Source of the DNA: Planctomycetota bacterium
GTDB lineage: Bacteria > Planctomycetota > SZUA-567
DNA: 5,530 nt
Direction of reading: 5' to 3'
Assembly: GCA_020861125.1 (NCBI GenBank)
Contig: JAJBSZ010000158.1
Coordinates: 1 to 5,530, forward strand
Made by a program: the position numbers and the translations under genes. Below, in pieces: positions 4,625 through 5,530 of the stretch. The notes beneath the pieces were generated by a model, which saw only the letters and a list, made by a program, of their open reading frames with translations, did not search any database and was not told where the DNA came from. The number at the start of each line of letters is the position of its first letter. The first letter of the stretch is position 1.

Positions 4625-5530
4625 ATGGCCGACGACAAACGGGCGGGAACCTCTATGACGACGACTTCGACGTCCGGCTATGCCTGGACGTTCCAGCGTC
4701 TGGCCGGCCTCGACCAGGTGGATCTCCGAACGGCGGAGGATTTCCGGCATTTGGGTGATCTCGACCCCAAGCTGTGGGTAGCGTTGAGTTGCCCCACCGC
4801 CGGCCTGCAGTTCGACCCGCGCACACTGGCGCTTCTCGATATCGATAAGGACGGGCGAATTCGTATCGCCGAAGTGGTAAAGGCGGTGGAATGGACCTGC
4901 GCTCGGTTGAAGGATCCCGGAGAAATTCGCAGCGGACGGGCTGCCTTGCCGCTCGCGGCCATCGATGACACTACCGAGGCGGGCAAGCGGTTGGTATTGA
5001 CCGGGCGAGCCATTCTCAAGAGCGCCGGCAAGGATGGTGTGGACGTCCTGACCCAGGAGGACGTCACCCGGGCGGCGGCCCATGCCTCGGAGCAGATGCT
5101 GAACGGCGACGGCATTCTGCCGCCTCTGGCCGGCCTTGACCCGGCGATCCGCCAGTTTATCCAGGACGCTTTGACCGTCACCGGCGGCGTCGAGGATGCC
5201 AGCGGCGATATCGGGATCAACCGGGCCATCGCCGACGCGTTTGTCGAAACGCTGCGCGACTGGACCGAATGGCATACTTCCGTGGATAAGGCGTCGAGTC
5301 CTCTGGGCGACGCCACGCCGGAGGCATGGGAGTTACTGAGCGAACTGAAAACCAAGATTGACGATTATTTTCTTCGCTGCGAACTGGTGGCATACGCCCC
5401 TTCCTCCGAGGACGCACTCAATGCCGACGAAAACCAGATCGTTACCGTCGACAACGGCATCCTGTCCGCTGCGGCTCTGGAGGGGTTGCCCCTGGCTCGA
5501 GTCGGAGCGGATCGACCGCTGCAGTTGCAC
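4625..5530 (+). CDS. EF-hand domain-containing protein, N-terminal part (runs off the window)
   Basis: An open frame of 302 codons continues past the window end with no stop. Residues 72-83 form a perfect EF-hand loop, D-I-D-K-D-G-R-I-R-I-A-E (4838-4873), with acidic ligands at positions 1, 3, 5 and 12 and Gly at 6, so Ca2+ binding is likely. The N-terminal stretch (YAWTFQRLAGLDQVDL ... LDPKLWVALSCP) and the later NGDGI at 160-164 resemble, from memory, a family of large uncharacterised bacterial EF-hand proteins. There is no signal peptide or membrane segment in the visible part, so it is probably cytosolic. The ATG at 4625 has GGAG (4616-4619) 5 nt upstream. An in-frame ATG at 4655 is a possible alternative with a weaker site. 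An in-frame TGA at 4592-4594 rules out a longer start. Long open frames on the opposite strand here are shadows. It is divergent from the small exported acidic protein. Its function is unknown. Confidence 0.82.
   Translation, partial: MADDKRAGTSMTTTSTSGYAWTFQRLAGLDQVDLRTAEDFRHLGDLDPKLWVALSCPTAGLQFDPRTLALLDIDKDGRIRIAEVVKAVEWTCARLKDPGEIRSGRAALPLAAIDDTTEAGKRLVLTGRAILKSAGKDGVDVLTQEDVTRAAAHASEQMLNGDGILPPLAGLDPAIRQFIQDALTVTGGVEDASGDIGINRAIADAFVETLRDWTEWHTSVDKASSPLGDATPEAWELLSELKTKIDDYFLRCELVAYAPSSEDALNADENQIVTVDNGILSAAALEGLPLARVGADRPLQLH

Noticed and set aside
4508..5355. Long - strand open frames opposite the EF-hand gene (255 and 225 residues)
   Set aside because: The + strand frame is open throughout, has a good ribosome site and a perfect EF-hand loop; the - strand products have no recognisable motif and low-complexity Arg/Ser/Pro content typical of shadows in GC-rich DNA.
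1..5530. CRISPR array, tRNA, rRNA or insertion sequence
   Set aside because: No regularly spaced repeats, cloverleaf with CCA-type end, rRNA-like stretch or transposase motif was seen.

Overview
The window is a high-GC, tightly packed bacterial segment with E. coli-style Shine-Dalgarno sites. The gene set (indolepyruvate ferredoxin oxidoreductase, oxygen-sensitive ThiH-type tyrosine lyase, a second radical SAM enzyme, a Sec-exported small protein, an EF-hand protein) suggests a Gram-negative, anaerobic or facultative bacterium, probably a proteobacterium. The species cannot be named from the sequence.

Left part (1-4010, all + strand): the tail of iorA, iorB, a methionyl-tRNA formyltransferase-like gene, thiH, and a spore-photoproduct-lyase-family (SPL) radical SAM gene. 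Gaps are 35, 166, 72 and 23 bp. They could form one transcription unit, although the 166-bp gap holds a strong hairpin and may carry its own promoter or attenuator. IorAB oxidises arylpyruvates and reduces ferredoxin. ThiH splits tyrosine using low-potential electrons. The SPL-like enzyme also needs such electrons. The Fmt-like protein has the whole two-domain Fmt layout but has Pro where the catalytic His should be. The SPL-like protein lacks a cysteine where true spore photoproduct lyase has its H-donor Cys, and it ends in a Cys-x-Cys-x-His tail. No thiG, thiS, thiF, def, rsmB, hydE or hydF gene is visible. The set therefore looks less like standard thiamine synthesis or initiator-tRNA formylation and more like an uncharacterised anaerobic pathway; that reading is inference.

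Right part (4011-5530): a convergent gene on the - strand encodes a small, very acidic, exported protein of unknown function. A 214-bp divergent intergenic region rich in inverted repeats follows. Then comes the start of a large + strand gene for a cytosolic-looking protein with one perfect EF-hand loop. That gene has no stop before the window ends.

Most notable points: the altered catalytic motif of the Fmt-like protein; an AU-rich hairpin that pairs six U residues with the thiH Shine-Dalgarno, resembling a FourU RNA thermometer; the two radical SAM enzymes next to iorAB; competing hairpins upstream of the Fmt-like gene; and nested inverted repeats between the two divergent genes.
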